The position numbers and the translations under genes were made by a program. Below the pieces are notes generated by a model that saw only the letters and a list, made by a program, of their open reading frames with translations, was not told the DNA's origin and did no database searches. Below, piece after piece: positions 60,947 to 64,000 of a DNA stretch of 64,000 bases (position 1 is its first letter; each line of letters starts with the position of its first letter). Source of the stretch: Gamarada debralockiae (taxonomy: Eukaryota > Ascomycota > Leotiomycetes > Helotiales > Hyphodiscaceae); contig NXFV01001091.1 in NCBI GenBank assembly GCA_002803225.1, positions 1-64,000 on the forward strand, read 5' to 3'.

Positions 60947-63241
60947 ATGGCACCTCAAAATTTCTTCGATACTGACCAGATCAAGGACAGGGCGCGGAAA
61001 GATATCCTGTACTTGCTAGAAGGAGTAAGTAAGAGCCACCACAGCTCTCAGCATATGTCATTGGCTAATATTACGACTTCCCAGATACGCGGAAAGAAGA
61101 ACTTGGTGATCGAACAGTCCCTGGCTGGACCTTTGGGAATATTTGTCAAATTCTCTACCCTACAAGACTATGGAGTGGATAAGGTATTCTTCCTCGAGAA
61201 TGGTAACGCGGACACCAGCCAAAAGAACATTGTGTTCATGGCCCGTGGAGAGAGCGCAAAGCATGCTCAATCAATAGCTGGTACGTTTCTCATGCTTCAG
61301 AACTAGTCTTCCTAGTTGATATCCTTTCAACCGGCTCTTAAACTAGACTGAGCAGACGATTTATTCCACTCTACTAAGTTAGTCTTGAGCCGAAATGAAT
61401 AAACTCTACAGACATCACGGTTATATAGCGTCACTTGATTCACATATTGTGCAAGGGATGCTGCCATTACGTGCTGACATTTTCTACAGATCATATCAAG
61501 CGTATTCAGCGAGAGAGTCAAATCGGCCATGAATTCTCGATATTCTGGGTACCCCGCCGAACGCTCGTTTCCGAAAAGATACTCGAAGAAGCTGGGGTTT
61601 TGGGTGATACCAGCATTGCGGAATTCCCTCTCTATTTCCTACCACTTGAAAAAGACCTCCTATCTCTGGAACTGAACGACTCTTTCGCCGACTTATACCT
61701 ACGAAAAGATCCTACCCCAACGTTCTTACTAGCACGTGCTCTAATGCTCATTCAACAAAAACATGGCCTTTTCCCTCGGATCACAGGAAAGGGAGATAAT
61801 GCGAAGAGGCTCGCAGATTTACTCGCAAGAATGCGACAAGAACTGATTGCTGGCGAAGACACGAACGAGAGTAATAAGCTTGGGTTAACACCTAGCACAA
61901 CTATCGAAAGCTTGATTGTCATCGATCGGGAGGTCGACTTTGCGACTCCATTACTCACACAATTAACATACGAGGGGTTGATTGATGAAACAGTAGGAAT
62001 TCAAAACAATCAGGCGGATGTGGATTCTTCGATCGTGGGTGCAGCTCCTCAGCCTGCCCAAAGTTCCTCGAAGACCGTGGGCTCAGCACCAGCACAATCA
62101 AAAAAGAGAAAGATATTACTGGATTCGTCGGACAAGCTTTACGATCAACTCAGAGATACAAATTTTGCGATCGTCGGGAGTTTGTTAAATAAAGTAGCAA
62201 GGCGGCTCCAGACTGATTATGAAAGTAGGCATAGCACAAAAACTACAACGGAATTGAGAGAGTTCGTCAACAAACTACCAGGCTACCAAGCAGAGCAGCA
62301 GAGCTTAAAGATTCACACTGGACTCGCAGAGGAGATCTTGAAGCACACCAAGGCGGAACAATTTAGTCGTTTGCTCGAAGTCCAGCAAAATCTTGCTGCA
62401 GGTGCGGATCCTTCCTCTCAGCACGACGCCATCGAAGAGCTCATCGCGCGAGATGCACCTCTGACAGAAGTCCTCCGGTTATTGTGTCTAGAGTCATGTA
62501 TAGCTGGTGGTATCAAGCCTCGCGAATTGGAGAGCTTCAATAAGATGATTTTGCAGGCTTATGGCTACCAGCATATTCTCACGTTAGACGCCCTCGAAAA
62601 GTTGCAACTACTCCTCCCTCGCGGCTCTCCAATGGCAGCGATGATTCCAATGGCTGGAGCTGGTGCCAATACCGGCACGAAGACAAATTATACCTATCTG
62701 CGAAAGTCTTTGCGCCTCATCGTCGACGAAGTCAACGAACAGGATCCAAACGATATTGCATACGTGTATAGTGGCTATGCGCCACTGTCAGTGCGCCTAG
62801 TTCAATGCATTCTCCAAAAGAATTATTTGTACTCAATCACTCGTGGAGGTGCAAATAGCGCAGCTGCTACTGGCGGAGCTTCTCAAGGATGGCGAGGTTT
62901 CGACGAGGCAGTCAAGCATGCTCGAGGGGCGACATTTGACGAAATTCAACAGGGTGAAGGGGACAAAGCAGTTAAAGCAAGAGCTTTGCTCACTGGCAGT
63001 GGCGAGAAAAAGACAGTTTTTATTGTCTTCTTGGGAGGTATCACTTTCACTGAGATTGCCGCATTGCGCTTCATCGCTCAGAAAGAAGGTATGTACAACA
63101 AACGACCATATTGACTTCGTATGCTAATTGGTCCGCGTTCTAGCCAGGAAACAAATTGTCATATGCACGACTTCGATCATAAGTGGAAATAGGATGATGG
63201 ATGCGGCTATTGAGAAGGGGACTTTAGGGAAGAGTATATAG
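60947..63241 (+). CDS. VPS33: Vacuolar sorting protein Vps33 (Sec1/Munc18 family)
   Basis: Four exons: 60947-61024, 61085-61280, 61490-63088 and 63144-63241, giving 656 aa. Sec1/Munc18 features: KKNLVIEQSLAGPLGIFVKFSTLQDYGV, FWVPRRTLVSEKILEEAGV, SLIVIDREVDFATPLLTQLTYEGLIDE, LDSSDKLYDQLRDTNFAIVGSLLNKVARRL, the KLPGYQAEQQSLKIHTGLAEEI element that marks Vps33 rather than Vps45, and the C-terminal VFLGGITFTEIAALRFIAQKE. Vps33 is the SNARE-binding subunit of HOPS and CORVET, so it acts in the same vacuole fusion step as Mon1 at the other end of the window. The second intron is 209 bp. Confidence 0.95.
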
Positions 63242-64000
63242 GAGGCAGCATAAGGGTAGTCATCGATCTGCTCGTTGTCATCTCTCGCTAGAAGCTTGCG
63301 ACAGATGAGACTGAGAGTAGACGCGCAAGTGTTCTCGAGATGAAGTGGGTGGCCATACTCTCGGAAACGCTTCAGAGACTCTGCGTTACCTAATGATAAT
63401 ATAATCAAGAAAGATTCACTCGCAAGACTTGATCGGATTTTCCATAGGCCCATATTTTCATTAGGGCTTTTGAAAAGGTTAAATGCATAAGATAGGGCTT
63501 CCCTCATGAGACGTCGAAAGAGCCTTCTCGTCAGAGCCCGCCTCATCACGTGTATCCCGCTTTGGCGTCGTATCGTCAGAACCTGACGAGGAGTCTTGAT
63601 ATCTAAGATATGAACGACATAACAACCCACGAAAGCCGTCGAAACCCATCTGATAGCCTACATAACGATCCAGACGCCGAATGCCGAACATATAAAGGGT
63701 GACTAGAATTGGGCGCATGGGAAGGACGGGTGAATGAATGCGACGGTGAGACCATCCACGTGGTGATACGGCTCTCTATATTGCATTTTGGAAGGTCTAA
63801 TTCGTCTCATCAGGGCTATTAAAGCGATATACGGAACTTTCGATGATAGTCCAAGGAATATTGTTGATGGATTGATGGTAGATGGGAACAATTGGAGATC
63901 ATACATAGCTGCTGACCCCCCCCGTACCGACATTCCTTTTATATCTCGAAGCAACCACATCAAGTAACCTTACCCCCCAAAAATTTAAGGTTTCAAACAA
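63242..64000. other. Terminal intergenic region
   Basis: Overlapping minus-strand frames (63124-63630, 63479-63718, 63703-63963) have no conserved motif, and one overlaps the last VPS33 exon. I see no supported gene up to the window end. Confidence 0.45.

Noticed and set aside
63124..63963. Chain of minus-strand frames at the right end of the window
   Set aside because: They overlap the last VPS33 exon, cannot be joined with confidence and show no recognisable domain.

Overview
The window is chromosomal DNA from a filamentous ascomycete (Pezizomycotina), most likely a Leotiomycetes/Helotiales-type fungus. The grounds are genes with many 44-80 bp GT-AG introns with CTAAC/CTGAC-like branch sites, intergenic gaps of about 150-500 bp, and fungal versions of conserved eukaryotic proteins. 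The order is a judgement from protein style, not a database result. I could place exon borders for most genes, and the spliced lengths given are multiples of three.

Layout. 0.2-15.5 kb is a dense housekeeping block, mostly divergent and convergent pairs: MON1(-), DOP1(+), TGS1(-), GRASP/Grh1(+), OST2/DAD1(-), TMEM14-like(+), CMC2(-), prefoldin 2(+). 15.5-24.4 kb is looser and holds HAP3/NF-YB behind a long upstream region and RRN3, then 2.6 kb with only a short tandem repeat and a doubtful reading frame. 24.4-30 kb holds a long disordered reading frame that splices in frame into a STE20/YSK kinase. 30-38.6 kb is again dense: TEL2(-), UBA3(+), RPC40(-), NADH dehydrogenase 49-kDa subunit(+). 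38.7-43.2 kb is accessory: a Cys-rich unknown protein, about 2.4 kb of decayed tandem repeats, and a second Cys-motif frame broken by a TGA. 43.2-51 kb holds ATP3(-), TOP1(+), COQ6(+) and a UBE2W-like E2(-). 51.3-52.6 kb is a 1.23-kb element with near-identical terminal inverted repeats and flanking TA. It carries a decayed Cys-rich gene whose stop codons look like RIP (repeat-induced point mutation) products. 53-56.7 kb holds a Ca2+/calmodulin-dependent kinase(+) and a conserved unknown protein(-). 58.2-60.8 kb is a histidyl-tRNA synthetase pseudogene with a nonsense codon, several frameshifts and a roughly 0.48-kb AT-rich insertion. VPS33(+) closes the window.

Functional links. Several genes serve endomembrane traffic (MON1, DOP1, GRASP, VPS33, OST2), mitochondria and respiration (CMC2, 49-kDa subunit, ATP3, COQ6) or nuclear information processing (RRN3, RPC40, TOP1, TGS1, TEL2, HAP3). 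They are not a metabolic cluster. The unusual biology lies in the mobile and decayed DNA (40-42 kb, 51-52.6 kb, 58.4-59 kb), the fused kinase frame, and some gene-structure oddities. I did not find a convincing new multi-gene system.
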